A DNA stretch of 64,000 nt, taken from positions 2,108,001 through 2,172,000 of the forward strand of contig NZ_CP131935.1 of the NCBI RefSeq assembly GCF_030704305.1. The letters are read 5' to 3'. Of the stretch, positions 37,104-47,792 are shown one piece after another. The notes below the pieces were generated by a model. It made no database searches and had not been told where the DNA came from. It worked only from the letters and a program-made list of their open reading frames with translations. Made by a program: the position numbers and the translations under genes. Position 1 is the first letter of the stretch, and every line of letters begins with the position of its first letter. This stretch comes from Massilia sp. R2A-15. Its GTDB lineage: Bacteria; Pseudomonadota; Gammaproteobacteria; Burkholderiales; Burkholderiaceae_D.

Positions 37104-37394
37104 ATGAAGAGCCTGGATGCAGTTGCAGCGGCACCGCTGCAGTACGACCCGAATCACTTTGTCGATCAGCTGTCGGCGCGTTTGAAGGTGAAGAATGATG
37201 CGGCGCTGTGCCGGCAGCTGGGCATTTCGCCCCCGCTGATCAGCAAGATCCGCCACCAGCGCCTGCCGATCGGCGCGTCGCTGCTGATCCGCGCGCACGA
37301 GGTCACGGGACTGGCGATCGCCGAGTTGCGCGCATTGATGGGTGACCGTCGCCGCAAGTACCGTATTGGGGAAGGATTCGGCAAGGCCGCCTGA
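37104..37394 (+). CDS. Small helix-turn-helix protein
   Basis: 96 residues from ATG 37104, placed six bases after CGGAG; ATG 37098 is too close to that site. The middle reads KNDAALCRQLGISPPLISKI, then RHQRLPIGASLLIRAHEVTG, consistent with an XRE-like helix-turn-helix in which LGISPPLISKIR is the recognition helix. A basic tail (GDRRRKYRIG) follows. I believe similar small proteins are common in Oxalobacteraceae, with no known target. A GC hairpin overlaps its stop codon. Confidence 0.75.
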   Translation: MKSLDAVAAAPLQYDPNHFVDQLSARLKVKNDAALCRQLGISPPLISKIRHQRLPIGASLLIRAHEVTGLAIAELRALMGDRRRKYRIGEGFGKAA

Positions 37395-37407
37395 TTTCGC
37401 AGGCGGC
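37386..37407. terminator. GC hairpin at the end of the helix-turn-helix gene
   Basis: GCCGCCTG and CAGGCGGC form a perfect 8-base stem with a 6-base loop spanning the TGA stop. There is no U-tract, so termination may be weak or Rho-dependent. Palindrome copy 4 follows closely, and fusA converges from the right. Confidence 0.45.
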
Positions 37408-37420
37408 GCGGCCCAAGGGC

Positions 37421-37447
37421 TGGCTCAGGTCCGCCGGACCTGACCCA
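37421..37447. repeat. 27-nt palindrome, copy 4
   Basis: TGGCTCAGGTCC, GCC, GGACCTGACCCA: one mismatch between the arms and slightly diverged ends. It lies in the short gap between the convergent helix-turn-helix and fusA genes, where it may act as a two-way transcript end. Confidence 0.8.
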
Positions 37448-37452
37448 GCGCC

Positions 37453-39567
<2,115 letters not shown>

Positions 39568-39665
39568 CACTAGCTCCTGTGGTGTCATGCGAGGTGCATG
39601 GTTTAAGGGCGCGGCAGTAACGAATCCTCTATCATAAACCGCTTACGGCGGGCGTGCTCAGATCG

Positions 39666-39696
39666 CCGCTCCCTCGTCCGTGGAACGTGGGAGCGG
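39666..39696. other. Hairpin between the GNAT gene and fusA
   Basis: CCGCTCCC and GGGAGCGG form a perfect 8-base stem with a 15-base loop. It lies in a 175-base gap between two leftward genes. It could end the transporter-acetyltransferase transcript or sit in the fusA leader. No U-tract is present. Confidence 0.4.
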
Positions 39697-39742
39697 AAAT
39701 CCGGACAGCAAGTATTGTATTAATTGAAGGGGGTGATAGCGA

Positions 39743-40279
39743 TCAGCGATCGCCCTGGCGGGCCAGCCATTCGGCGCGGGTGATTTCGTAGGCCAGCGTG
39801 GTCATGTCGTACCACGTTTCCTCGCCGCGGAAGCGCATGCCGAGCCGCTCCATTACCAGCGCCGACTTGCGGTTGTCGGGATTGCAGACCGCCGTCACCA
39901 GATCGGCGTCGGTGGTCTCGAACGCGAAGGCGGCCATGCGGCGCGCGGCCTCCGAGGCGTACCCCTGGCCCCACTTGTCGGCGCGCAGGCGCCAGCCCAG
40001 TTCCAGCGGATTGGCCGGATCGCGGCCCAGATGCTGCACGCAGCCGGCCCCGATAAGTTCACCGGTGGACACTTCGATGAAGGCCCACCAGGAATAGCCG
40101 AAGCGCTCCCAGGCCGCCTTGACGCGGTCGATCACGGCCTGCGTGTCCTCGCGCGTGTCCGGCTTGCCGGTGATATAGCGCATGACGGCCGGGTCGCTGT
40201 TGAGTGCGAACAGGCCGTCGAAATGCGCGTCGCCGATCGGTTCGAGCCGCATGCGCGGCGTCGTCAATACCGGCGACAT
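39743..40279 (-). CDS. GNAT acetyltransferase (RimJ/RimL-like)
   Basis: 178 residues. TPRMRLEPIGDAHFDGLFAL is the typical RimJ/RimL-like N-terminus. LGWRLRADKWGQGYASEAAR is the acetyl-CoA phosphate-binding motif, and AVCNPDNRKSALVMERLGM is the C-terminal signature. It transfers an acetyl group to an unknown amine or protein N-terminus. It begins three bases after the peptide transporter stops, so it is co-translated with it. Confidence 0.88.
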   Translation of the reverse strand: MSPVLTTPRMRLEPIGDAHFDGLFALNSDPAVMRYITGKPDTREDTQAVIDRVKAAWERFGYSWWAFIEVSTGELIGAGCVQHLGRDPANPLELGWRLRADKWGQGYASEAARRMAAFAFETTDADLVTAVCNPDNRKSALVMERLGMRFRGEETWYDMTTLAYEITRAEWLARQGDR

Positions 40280-40282
40280 CGA

Positions 40283-41782
40283 TCAGCTGTGCGAATGGTG
40301 GGTCGCGGTCAGGCGGCGCATCAGCGGCAGCGCGGCCAGTGCGATCAGCGTGCAGGCGATCGCGGCGAAGCCCAGCTTGTTGAACAGGCTGGTGTAGATC
40401 GGCAGCGTGAGCAGCGGATCGGTCACGTCCTTCGGCACGCTGGCGTAATTGGCGACCACGCCGCCGAGGTACTGCGAGATGCCCGATGCGACGAAGTAGG
40501 CGCCCATCATGAAGCCGCCCATGCGGGCCGGCACGTAGCGCGCCATCATCGCCAGGCCCAGGCCCGACACCAGCAGCTCGCCCAGCGAATACAGGCCGTA
40601 GCCGGCGATCATGATCCACGACGAGGTCAGGCCATTGACGGCAAACTGGCCGGCCACGCCGTAGGTGAAGAAGCCCAGCGCGACCACCGCGAAACCAAGC
40701 GCGAACTTGCCGGCGATCGACAAGTCCTTGCCGCTCTGGCCGGCGCGCGAATAGATCAAGGCCAGCACAGGGCTCAGCACCATGATCCAGATTGCGTTGA
40801 GCGCCTGGAACTGCGCTGGCGACCAGGTCCACAGGTGGGAGCCGAGCACGTTGAATTCGAGGTCCACGTTACGCAGGGCGAACAGCGACAGCGAGGTCGA
40901 CATCTGCTGGTAGAAGATGAAGAAGAACACGGTCTGCAGGGTGAGCACCAGGGCTGCGATCAGGCCGGCGCGCTCGCTCACTTCGCTCTTGCGGATCAGG
41001 TGCACGAAAATACCCAGCACGACGAAGCCGGCGATGTACACGAAGGCGCGCGCGATGCTCTGGTACTCGAGGATGACGACCGAGGCGACGACGGCGACGG
41101 CGCCGCCGGCCAGCACCATCAGCAGCTTGCCGACGTTGAGCGGTCGGGTGTCCGGCGGCGAGCCGATGTGGCCGATGGTGGCGCGCATCATCAGCCCGCT
41201 CAGGATGCCGACCACCAGGCCGACGCTGCAGAACGCGAAGGCGGTATGCCAGCCAAGTTCGTTGCCATAGGTGGCGTTGACGTAGTCCTTGATCCACGGC
41301 GTGGCCAGCATCGACACGGTGGAGCCGACGTTGACGGCCATGTAGTACATCGTGAAGGCGCTGTCGATTTTCGAATCGTCGCCTTCATAAATCTTGCGCA
41401 CCAGGTTGGCGGTGTTGGGCTTGAACAGGCCATTGCCGACGACGATGACGCCGAGCGCCGCGAACAGGAAGCGGGTGTCCTGGGCCGGCACCGCCATCAG
41501 GGCGTAGCCGACCGACAGGATCGTCGCGCCGATGAACATGCAGCGCTTGGTGCCGAGCACCTTGTCGCCGATCCAGCCACCGACCGCGGGCGCCACGTAG
41601 ATCAGGGCCGCGGCGGCGCTCCACACCAGGTTGGCGCGGCTGTCTTCGAAGCCCATACGCTGCACCATGTAGTACACGATCAGCGCCTGCATGCCGTAGT
41701 AGCCGAAGCGTTCCCACAGTTCGATCATCCAGATCGTCATGAATGAGCGCGTCTGGGTGTAGGGTTGGAGTTGCATGTCCAT
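40283..41782 (-). CDS. Proton-dependent oligopeptide transporter (POT family)
   Basis: 499 residues with about 14 hydrophobic helices. ELWERFGYYGMQ is the ExxERFxYYG proton-coupling motif, and GDKVLGTKRCMFIGA and GNGLFKPNTANLV are further POT signatures. It imports di- and tripeptides with protons across the inner membrane, like DtpA/DtpB. The start is ATG 41782; ATG 41776 is also possible. A GNAT acetyltransferase follows in the same operon. Confidence 0.94.
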   Translation of the reverse strand: MDMQLQPYTQTRSFMTIWMIELWERFGYYGMQALIVYYMVQRMGFEDSRANLVWSAAAALIYVAPAVGGWIGDKVLGTKRCMFIGATILSVGYALMAVPAQDTRFLFAALGVIVVGNGLFKPNTANLVRKIYEGDDSKIDSAFTMYYMAVNVGSTVSMLATPWIKDYVNATYGNELGWHTAFAFCSVGLVVGILSGLMMRATIGHIGSPPDTRPLNVGKLLMVLAGGAVAVVASVVILEYQSIARAFVYIAGFVVLGIFVHLIRKSEVSERAGLIAALVLTLQTVFFFIFYQQMSTSLSLFALRNVDLEFNVLGSHLWTWSPAQFQALNAIWIMVLSPVLALIYSRAGQSGKDLSIAGKFALGFAVVALGFFTYGVAGQFAVNGLTSSWIMIAGYGLYSLGELLVSGLGLAMMARYVPARMGGFMMGAYFVASGISQYLGGVVANYASVPKDVTDPLLTLPIYTSLFNKLGFAAIACTLIALAALPLMRRLTATHHSHS

Positions 41783-41923
41783 TTGTTGTTCCGTTGTATT
41801 GATTAGCGGTTAAGTATCAGCGCCCCGACTACGATGGTCGCGGCGGCGCGCATAGTATCGTCGGATTGTCTCGCGATGCCTACAAAAATTAATGTGCGGT
41901 TGCAACATTCGGTTGCATTAATA

Positions 41924-42754
41924 TCAAGATGGCGTCAGGTCCGCGGGACCAGACCCCGGCAGCGCGCGCAGTTCTTCTTCCGTGAAGCCGGCGCGGCGCC
42001 GCGCGTCCAGGTTGAACGGGCCGCGCAGGGTCGGCGCCGCGTATTTCACCGCCAGCTCCGCATAAGTCGCGCGCGGTTCCAGCCCGCGCTGGCGGCACAG
42101 GAAGCCATACCAGCGATTGCCGATTTCGACGTGGCCGACCTCGTCGCGCAGGATGATGTCGAGGATGCGCGCCGCTTCCATGTCGCCCGCCTGCGCCAGC
42201 TTCGCGCGCAGCGGCGGAATCGCGTCCAGCCCGCGCGCTTCGAGCGTGCGCGGCACCAGCGCCATGCGCGCCGTCACATCATCGGTGGTTTTCGCGACCA
42301 TCTCCCACAGGCTGTCGTGCGCCGGGAAGTCGCCGTATCCGTAGCCGAGCGTATGTAGGTGCGCGGCCAGCATCGAGAAGTGCGTCGCTTCTTCGCTGGC
42401 CACGCGCAGCCAGTCGAAGTAGTAGGCGTCGGGCATGCCGGCGAAGCGCGCCAGCGCGTCGAGCGCCAGGTTGACGGCGTTGAATTCGATATGGGCCAGG
42501 GCGTGCACCAGCATCGCGCGCCCTTCCACCGTCACCATCGAGCGCCTGCCAACCAGGCGTGGAGGCACCAGCTCCGGACGAGGCGGACGTCCCGGAATCT
42601 CGCCGGTCATCGCAAGCGCTGCGCCGGCGTCCGTCGCGCACCGTTGCGCGCGGCTGGCCGCGGCCATGTCGGCAACCGCAGCCACTTTGGCGGCCGGATC
42701 CGGTTCCAGCAGCGCCTTGAGCGCCCATGCCCGCAGGGAGAGCGCCTGATCCAT
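41924..42754 (-). CDS. DUF455 ferritin-like protein with repeat-derived C-terminus
   Basis: 276 residues. Three helical motifs carry likely di-iron ligands: AHIEFNAVNLALDA, ASEEATHFSM and LRDEVGHVEIG, the ferritin-like pattern of DUF455 proteins. The family includes proteins linked to tRNA hydroxylase-type and other di-iron enzymes, but the role here is unknown. After the conserved end (AGFTEEELRAL) the last residues PGSGPADLTPS are read from copy 5 of the 27-nt palindrome, which also sits next to the stop codon. The native C-terminus was probably replaced by the repeat. Confidence 0.85.
   Translation of the reverse strand: MDQALSLRAWALKALLEPDPAAKVAAVADMAAASRAQRCATDAGAALAMTGEIPGRPPRPELVPPRLVGRRSMVTVEGRAMLVHALAHIEFNAVNLALDALARFAGMPDAYYFDWLRVASEEATHFSMLAAHLHTLGYGYGDFPAHDSLWEMVAKTTDDVTARMALVPRTLEARGLDAIPPLRAKLAQAGDMEAARILDIILRDEVGHVEIGNRWYGFLCRQRGLEPRATYAELAVKYAAPTLRGPFNLDARRRAGFTEEELRALPGSGPADLTPS
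41931..41957. repeat. 27-nt palindrome, copy 5, inside a coding sequence
   Basis: GGCGTCAGGTCC, GCG, GGACCAGACCCC. It encodes the last codons of the DUF455 gene on the minus strand (the SGPADLTP residues), unlike the other copies, which lie between genes. Confidence 0.85.
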
Positions 42755-42847
42755 TGCGTTTCCTTGATACGATTAAAGGACGCAGTGTATCAAACGCGCC
42801 CGCACGCCCACAAGGAAGCCGCGGCGCGGACTGGATGGTTTGCGCGT

Positions 42848-43666
42848 CTAGCCGGTGGCGCGTCCATCTCCCGGACGTATGGCAGCGATACTGCTCCCCG
42901 GCATGGCAGAGCCCATGTCGGGAGTGATCCGCCGCGCCACCCGCCCGCGCGCCTGTGCGCCAGGCATCCCTCCTGCGCCGGTCTTGATCGAATAGCGTTC
43001 CCGTGAGCGGTCATCTGGAAAAAACGTGTCCGGGCCGCCGCCGCCGGCTTTGTTCGGATCGAAAAAGCCCACGTAGCCGCCCGGATTGACGTTGAAAGAA
43101 CGCAGTGCAGTGCCGCTGAAATCGCGTCGCGCGCTCGCCGATTCATCCGTCGAAAAATAATTGGGCAGCACGAAGTTCGATACCGTGACGCTGTCGATTT
43201 CATAGACCTGCGACTGCACCGCGTCACATACCTCGAAATAGTGATACACCTCAGGAACGCCGGCGCCGCCCGGGTGCGGCCCCTTCACCAGCAAGTTGCA
43301 ATAGGGGTCGGCGAATAGTTCCAGCGCCTCGTGCGACAGCGTGGTGGACCACTGGTCGCCCAGCTCCGCGCACAGGTCCAGGTAGACGAAGCCGTAGGGT
43401 ATGCCGCGCAGGCTGCGGGCGTGGTAGCCGAGAGCGTCGTCGGACCTGGCGGAATCGACGATGTACAGGATGGCGTCGCCGCGCATCTCTTGCAGTGCGG
43501 CGACGTCGATGTTTCCGCCGGCGGGCCCCTCGACCCGCAGGCTTCCGCCAAATCCCCAATAGGGCGCAAAATCCTCGGCGATCTGGCGGTTGATGGCGCG
43601 CACCACGCGATGCAGTTCAAGGTCCGCAATGGTGTGGGTGAAATTTACGACAGAGATCTGGAACAT
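42848..43666 (-). CDS. Hypothetical protein with HEALE motif
   Basis: 272 residues from ATG 43666, preceded by AGGAGAACCAC. There is no signal peptide. FQISVVNFTHTIADLELHRV opens the protein; then come GIPYGFVYLDLCAELGDQWS, SHEALELFADPYCNLLV, and YEIDSVTVSNFVLPNYFSTD. SHEALE followed by an Asp and an Asn could be a metal-binding site, and the layout resembles a protease-like hypothetical family that I cannot name. The C-terminal 60 residues are Gly/Arg-rich and look disordered. It lies 148 bases after the primase-like gene on the same strand, so it may be a separate transcript or the tail of the Hsp70 operon. Confidence 0.7.
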   Translation of the reverse strand: MFQISVVNFTHTIADLELHRVVRAINRQIAEDFAPYWGFGGSLRVEGPAGGNIDVAALQEMRGDAILYIVDSARSDDALGYHARSLRGIPYGFVYLDLCAELGDQWSTTLSHEALELFADPYCNLLVKGPHPGGAGVPEVYHYFEVCDAVQSQVYEIDSVTVSNFVLPNYFSTDESASARRDFSGTALRSFNVNPGGYVGFFDPNKAGGGGPDTFFPDDRSRERYSIKTGAGGMPGAQARGRVARRITPDMGSAMPGSSIAAIRPGDGRATG

Positions 43667-43814
43667 GTGGTTCTCCTGGCATCTGAAGTCTGCTTTTCGA
43701 ACGATTGTGCGCCCGCTTTGGAGCGAAACCTCATCCATTAACAGAATTTTTTCAACCGTTGGGGACGAACCACAATCCAGGAACTCGTGTCGCCGGGCCG
43801 GGGTCAAAGGCGCC

Positions 43815-44576
43815 CTAGCCCTTGATGTGCCGGAAGGTCGGCTCGATATTTTTCGAATGCAGGAATTTGACGATATCTTCAAGAGTCGCATCCTGTAGCA
43901 GCAGGCTTGAAGCAACATGGGTATGGGGCGTCGCCACGGGCGATCCGTCACCCCGCAGCGCGGCCAGCGCCTGCGCGAACTGCGCCGGCGTGATGCTTTG
44001 GAGGCCTTCGAGGAATCCGACTTGCGCACCTACCGGGGGCGCCATGTCCAGCCCGGGCTCCTCGGCGAACGAGCCACCCATGCTCGGATGGATGAACGCC
44101 GCCCACTTGCCGCTGGCCTGGCGCGCCGGCGGCGGCTCGGCCCAGCGACGCGGCAAATCGTCGGGCAGCTGGGCCGCCTCGGGCAGGTACGCCTTGCGCA
44201 CCAGGTAGATAAACTCGCGCGCGTCGGCCGCCGGCACCGGCTCGGCCAGCGAGAGCCAGAGCGCAAAACCGGTGCGGCCCGAAATGCTGACCGCCGGCGC
44301 CGGCAGGTTCAACTGCTCCTGCAGCGCGTTGGCGACCACGCACAGGTCACGCCAGTGCTGCTCGCCCTTGCCGGCATCGCCGGAATCGAAATCCATCACA
44401 AGGGCGCGCGTGAGCCCCTGCTCCGTCACCAGTTCGACAGCGATGGTGCGTACGCCGAGCAGGTGCTGTTCGAACGCGGAGGTCGACAAGGACGCGGGCG
44501 CCGCGTCGTCCTGGGCGCGGTATCGCTGGCCGTCCATCAGGTACAGCCGGGTGATTTCAGAAATGAGTTTTTGCAT
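43815..44576 (-). CDS. Archaeo-eukaryotic primase-like protein (divergent)
   Basis: 253 residues. ALVMDFDSGDAGKGEQHWRD, then VSISGRTGFALWLSLAEPV, PAADAREFIYLV, and AAFIHPSMGGSF, then VGFLEGLQSITPAQFAQAL, follow the order seen in archaeo-eukaryotic-type primases of conflict systems and LigD. There the first motif carries two catalytic Asp residues and the second an S-x-H. Here the Asp pair is kept, but the His position reads Ala, so polymerase activity is doubtful. The similarity is my own pattern match and needs a profile search. ATG 44576 lies inside the GNAT gene (20-base overlap), so it belongs to the Hsp70 operon. It might bind nucleotide or nucleic acid. Confidence 0.6.
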   Translation of the reverse strand: MQKLISEITRLYLMDGQRYRAQDDAAPASLSTSAFEQHLLGVRTIAVELVTEQGLTRALVMDFDSGDAGKGEQHWRDLCVVANALQEQLNLPAPAVSISGRTGFALWLSLAEPVPAADAREFIYLVRKAYLPEAAQLPDDLPRRWAEPPPARQASGKWAAFIHPSMGGSFAEEPGLDMAPPVGAQVGFLEGLQSITPAQFAQALAALRGDGSPVATPHTHVASSLLLQDATLEDIVKFLHSKNIEPTFRHIKG

Positions 44577-45036
44577 GGTCCGATGATGTGAGAGTGTCGC
44601 CGAGGCGCTTTTCAAGGCGCAGCGCGGCGCCGCCGTCCTCATAGTACTCCTCGTATTCGCCGAAGACGGCGTATCCGGCGCGTTTGAACAGCGCTTGCGA
44701 GGCCGCGTTGTCGACACTGATTTCGAGCCGGACCAGCAGGCGCCCGCGCTCTCTTGCCACCGCCTCCGCGGCCCTGACGAGCGCCAGGCCGGCGCCCTGC
44801 CCCTTGAATTCGGGCGCCACCGCGATGGAGTAGATGCGCGCGATGCGGTGGCGCGCGTTAAAGCGCACTATGACGTGGCCGCGCAGCCGGCCATCGCATT
44901 CGTCGAGCAGGACCACTGCCGCATCGCTGCGCAGGAATTGGCGCATGCTGCGGCGGTTCACGCCATCGCAGACAAAGCTTGACTCCTCAAGTATCGCCAG
45001 CCGATCGAGGTCGGCCAGTGCCGCCGCGCGGATCAC
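44557..45036 (-). CDS. GNAT acetyltransferase (RimI-like)
   Basis: 159 residues. GHVIVRFNARHRIARIYSIAVAPEFKGQGAG holds the core strand and the acetyl-CoA loop (the loop is VAPEFKGQGAGLALV), and EISVDNAASQALFKRAGY is the C-terminal GNAT motif. It probably acetylates a protein or peptide. Its ATG overlaps the stop of the large Hsp70 gene, and its 3' end overlaps the primase-like gene, so it is tightly bound into this operon and may modify one of its products. Confidence 0.88.
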   Translation of the reverse strand: MIRAAALADLDRLAILEESSFVCDGVNRRSMRQFLRSDAAVVLLDECDGRLRGHVIVRFNARHRIARIYSIAVAPEFKGQGAGLALVRAAEAVARERGRLLVRLEISVDNAASQALFKRAGYAVFGEYEEYYEDGGAALRLEKRLGDTLTSSDHAKTHF

Positions 45037-47792
45037 CCGCGCGGTCCGTCGATCAGCGTCAACCCGGGCGGCAGCGAGTCGCCCAGCATTCGCTGCTCCA
45101 CCGCTTCATCCAGGCTGCCCGCCTCGCGCACCATTGCGATCCACGCCGGCGCGGCGCCGCTCGCCTCCAGGCGTTCGATGATCCGTTGCCGCAATGGTTC
45201 CGGCACGTCGCGCGAGCGGTCGCCGGTCATGCGCGCGAGGTGCGCCGCGGCGAAGGCGGCGGCGTCGACCCGTTTCCAGTCGAATGCCAGGATCGCTTCG
45301 AGCCAATCGGCGACGACGTCCGGCGGCACCACCTCGTGCGCGCTGCCGTGAAATGGCTGGCGCGCGCCGACGCGCCCAAGCGCGGCGAGGGCCTGCGCGT
45401 CGGGGCCCTGTTTCAGGATGTCGAGCAGCCAGGCGCCGACTTCGACCTTGTAAGCGGCGGGAATGCGCTCGAGCGACGCCGCCAGCCGCATCATCTCGTC
45501 GCGGCTGCCGCGCACCAGCGTGACCGGGCGCTTGCCCCGTTCCGCCTTGTCGGCCTGCACGTTGAACGCGAAGTCGTCGAGCAGGCGCAGTTGCGCGTCC
45601 TTGTCCAGCCCACCCGAAACGCGCCGCCAGAGCGTCCACCATTCGGCGCCGGCCTGCGCGTTCGAGTGATGCTGCACGCCCGCTTCGAACAGCGCCCACA
45701 ACTGCTCGATGCGCCAGGGATCGAGCGCATAGCCGAAGCCGGGGCGCAGGCAAAATCCGGCCAGGTTCAGCCACACCGCTTCGTGTTCGGCCGAGCGGCG
45801 CCGCCCTCGCGCGCGCTGCAGCAAGGCGTCGAACAGCTTGCGCAGCAGCGGCGTATGCCACTGCTCGCGGCCTCCCAGCAGCTTTTCCAGATCGCGCCTC
45901 AACTGGCGCACCTCCTTCGGCGGAACCTGCTGGCCGCGGCTCCCGAACACCCGTTCGATCTTCCCGATGGCCTCGCCCAGATTCGGCGGCAAGGGATAGT
46001 TGGCTTCCAGGCTCCCCTCCTCCGCGCCATCGCCGCGCAGCTGGAACTCCAGCAGCCAGCGCTGGCTCTGGTCGTCGGTTGAAACGCAGTGCATCTCGAG
46101 CGTGCCGACTTCGGTAATCGATGTCGCCAGCCGCACCGGGATCTGCTGCCTGCTGCCGCCGCGCAGCACGGTTGCGATCGGCGGCAAGGGCACGAAATCG
46201 CCGTCGCTCAGATCGATCACCTGCCCCACCACGGGTCCCGAATCGGCGATCGAAGACACCAGGTGAAAGCGCACCGGCTGGCCAAGGCGCAGCGCAAATA
46301 TCCGATCCTGCAGCACGATCTCGCGCCCTTCCTCGCTACCGCGCGGAAGAATGCAAATGGCCTTCGTATCGTTTTCAAGGACCAGGAAATAGCTGCGCGG
46401 CGACCCGCCGCCGATTTTTGGCGCCAGGCCCTCGCGCGCGAGCGCATACGCGACCGCGCCGCGGGCGACGGCGACGTCCGGGTTGTCGTTGTGCAGCAGG
46501 TGCAGCGGCGCGCCGCGCCACTCCGCCAGCGTGTCTTCGAGCCGGCTGGCGAGGGCCGCGGCGCGGAACACGCCGCCGTTGAGCAACAGCGTATCCGGAA
46601 CCGGGAGCGCGCCGCCCGGCGGCAGGCCCAGGGCCTCGCGCGCGGCAGCGGCGTGCTGCGCCAGGAAACTGGCGACGTGGCGCGTGATCGCCGCATCGCT
46701 GGCATACGGCAGGCCGAATTCGACAATGCCGGCGCGGCGCTGCGTTGCCTGCTCCGCCGGGCCGACCTTCGGGAAGAATCCGTCGACGATGGCGCGCGCG
46801 ACTTCATCGCGCGTCAAGGTGGCCGAGCGCGCGCCGCCAATCAGTTTCGCGCCGGCGCCGAGCAGGGTCACCTGGACCTGGGCCGGCGCTCCGGCAGCGA
46901 GCAGCTCCTCCTTCGCGGCGCGGCAACGCTCTAAAAGCTGCGACAGGCGGGCCGCCGACAGGCGCGCCTGTCCGCCTTCCTCCGCGTTCATGCGCGCTTC
47001 GACCATGTGCGCGAGCACCAGGTCCATATTGTCCCCGCCGAGCATCAGGTGCTTGCCGACGCCGATGCGCGTGAGCTGGGGCTCGCCATCCCGGATGTCC
47101 ACCTTGATCAGGCTGAAGTCGGTCGTGCCTCCCCCGACATCGCACACCAGCACCAGGCGCGTGTTGGCTAGGGCGGCGCCGAGGTTTGCGCGATGGCGGA
47201 ACAGCCAGTCGTAGAAGACGGCCTGCGGCTCCTCCAGCAGGCGCACCGCGGGCAAGCCGGCTTGCTGCGCCGCCCGCAGGGTCAGGGCCCGCGCGCCCTC
47301 GTCGAACGAAGCGGGAACCGTCAGCACCACCTCCTGCTGCTCCAGCGGCGCCTGCGGAAAACGCCAGTTCCACGCGGCGCGTACGTGGGCCAGGTAGCTC
47401 GCGCTGGCATCGACCGGCGACAACTTGGGCACGTCGGCCGGAGCGCCCCATGGCAGGATGGGCGCCAGGCGATCGACGGCGGAATGGGACAGCCAGCTCT
47501 TTGCGCTGGAGACGAGGCGGCCGGGAACCTGCGCGCCCAGTTTGCGCGCCAGGGTTCCGATCACCTGCCCCTCGGTCGCTGCCCATGGCAGCTGTAGGGC
47601 GCCTGGCGCCAGTTCGCCGTCGGCCGGATGGTAGCGCAGCGACGGCAGCAAGGCGCCGGCCTTGACTTCGCCCGGCGCGACCAGCTGATCGATGTCGAAC
47701 AGGCCGATGCTGTCGCCGCCGGACGCGGCGAAGGCCACCACGGTGTTGGTGGTGCCGAGGTCGATGCCGACGACGTGGCGCTTGCGCGTCAT
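45033..47792 (-). CDS. Large Hsp70-like chaperone with C-terminal extension
   Basis: 919 residues, far longer than DnaK (about 640). The N-terminal ATPase is clear: VVGIDLGTTNTVVAF (phosphate 1), VCDVGGGTTDFSLIKV (phosphate 2), GGDNMDLVLAHM and the LTVPASFDEGAR strand. A shortened substrate-binding-like region follows (about 530-640). From about 640 a 280-residue extension begins: LRRDLEKLLGGREQWHTPLL, EAVWLNLAGFCLRPGFGY, WWTLWRRVSGGL and RGSRDEMMRLAASLERIP. It probably corresponds to the DUF3731 region known in some Hsp70 homologues. Its ATG overlaps the stop of the second Hsp70 gene by one base. No J-protein or GrpE is nearby. It is likely specialised for one client rather than general folding. 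Confidence 0.9.
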   Translation of the reverse strand: MTRKRHVVGIDLGTTNTVVAFAASGGDSIGLFDIDQLVAPGEVKAGALLPSLRYHPADGELAPGALQLPWAATEGQVIGTLARKLGAQVPGRLVSSAKSWLSHSAVDRLAPILPWGAPADVPKLSPVDASASYLAHVRAAWNWRFPQAPLEQQEVVLTVPASFDEGARALTLRAAQQAGLPAVRLLEEPQAVFYDWLFRHRANLGAALANTRLVLVCDVGGGTTDFSLIKVDIRDGEPQLTRIGVGKHLMLGGDNMDLVLAHMVEARMNAEEGGQARLSAARLSQLLERCRAAKEELLAAGAPAQVQVTLLGAGAKLIGGARSATLTRDEVARAIVDGFFPKVGPAEQATQRRAGIVEFGLPYASDAAITRHVASFLAQHAAAAREALGLPPGGALPVPDTLLLNGGVFRAAALASRLEDTLAEWRGAPLHLLHNDNPDVAVARGAVAYALAREGLAPKIGGGSPRSYFLVLENDTKAICILPRGSEEGREIVLQDRIFALRLGQPVRFHLVSSIADSGPVVGQVIDLSDGDFVPLPPIATVLRGGSRQQIPVRLATSITEVGTLEMHCVSTDDQSQRWLLEFQLRGDGAEEGSLEANYPLPPNLGEAIGKIERVFGSRGQQVPPKEVRQLRRDLEKLLGGREQWHTPLLRKLFDALLQRARGRRRSAEHEAVWLNLAGFCLRPGFGYALDPWRIEQLWALFEAGVQHHSNAQAGAEWWTLWRRVSGGLDKDAQLRLLDDFAFNVQADKAERGKRPVTLVRGSRDEMMRLAASLERIPAAYKVEVGAWLLDILKQGPDAQALAALGRVGARQPFHGSAHEVVPPDVVADWLEAILAFDWKRVDAAAFAAAHLARMTGDRSRDVPEPLRQRIIERLEASGAAPAWIAMVREAGSLDEAVEQRMLGDSLPPGLTLIDGPRG

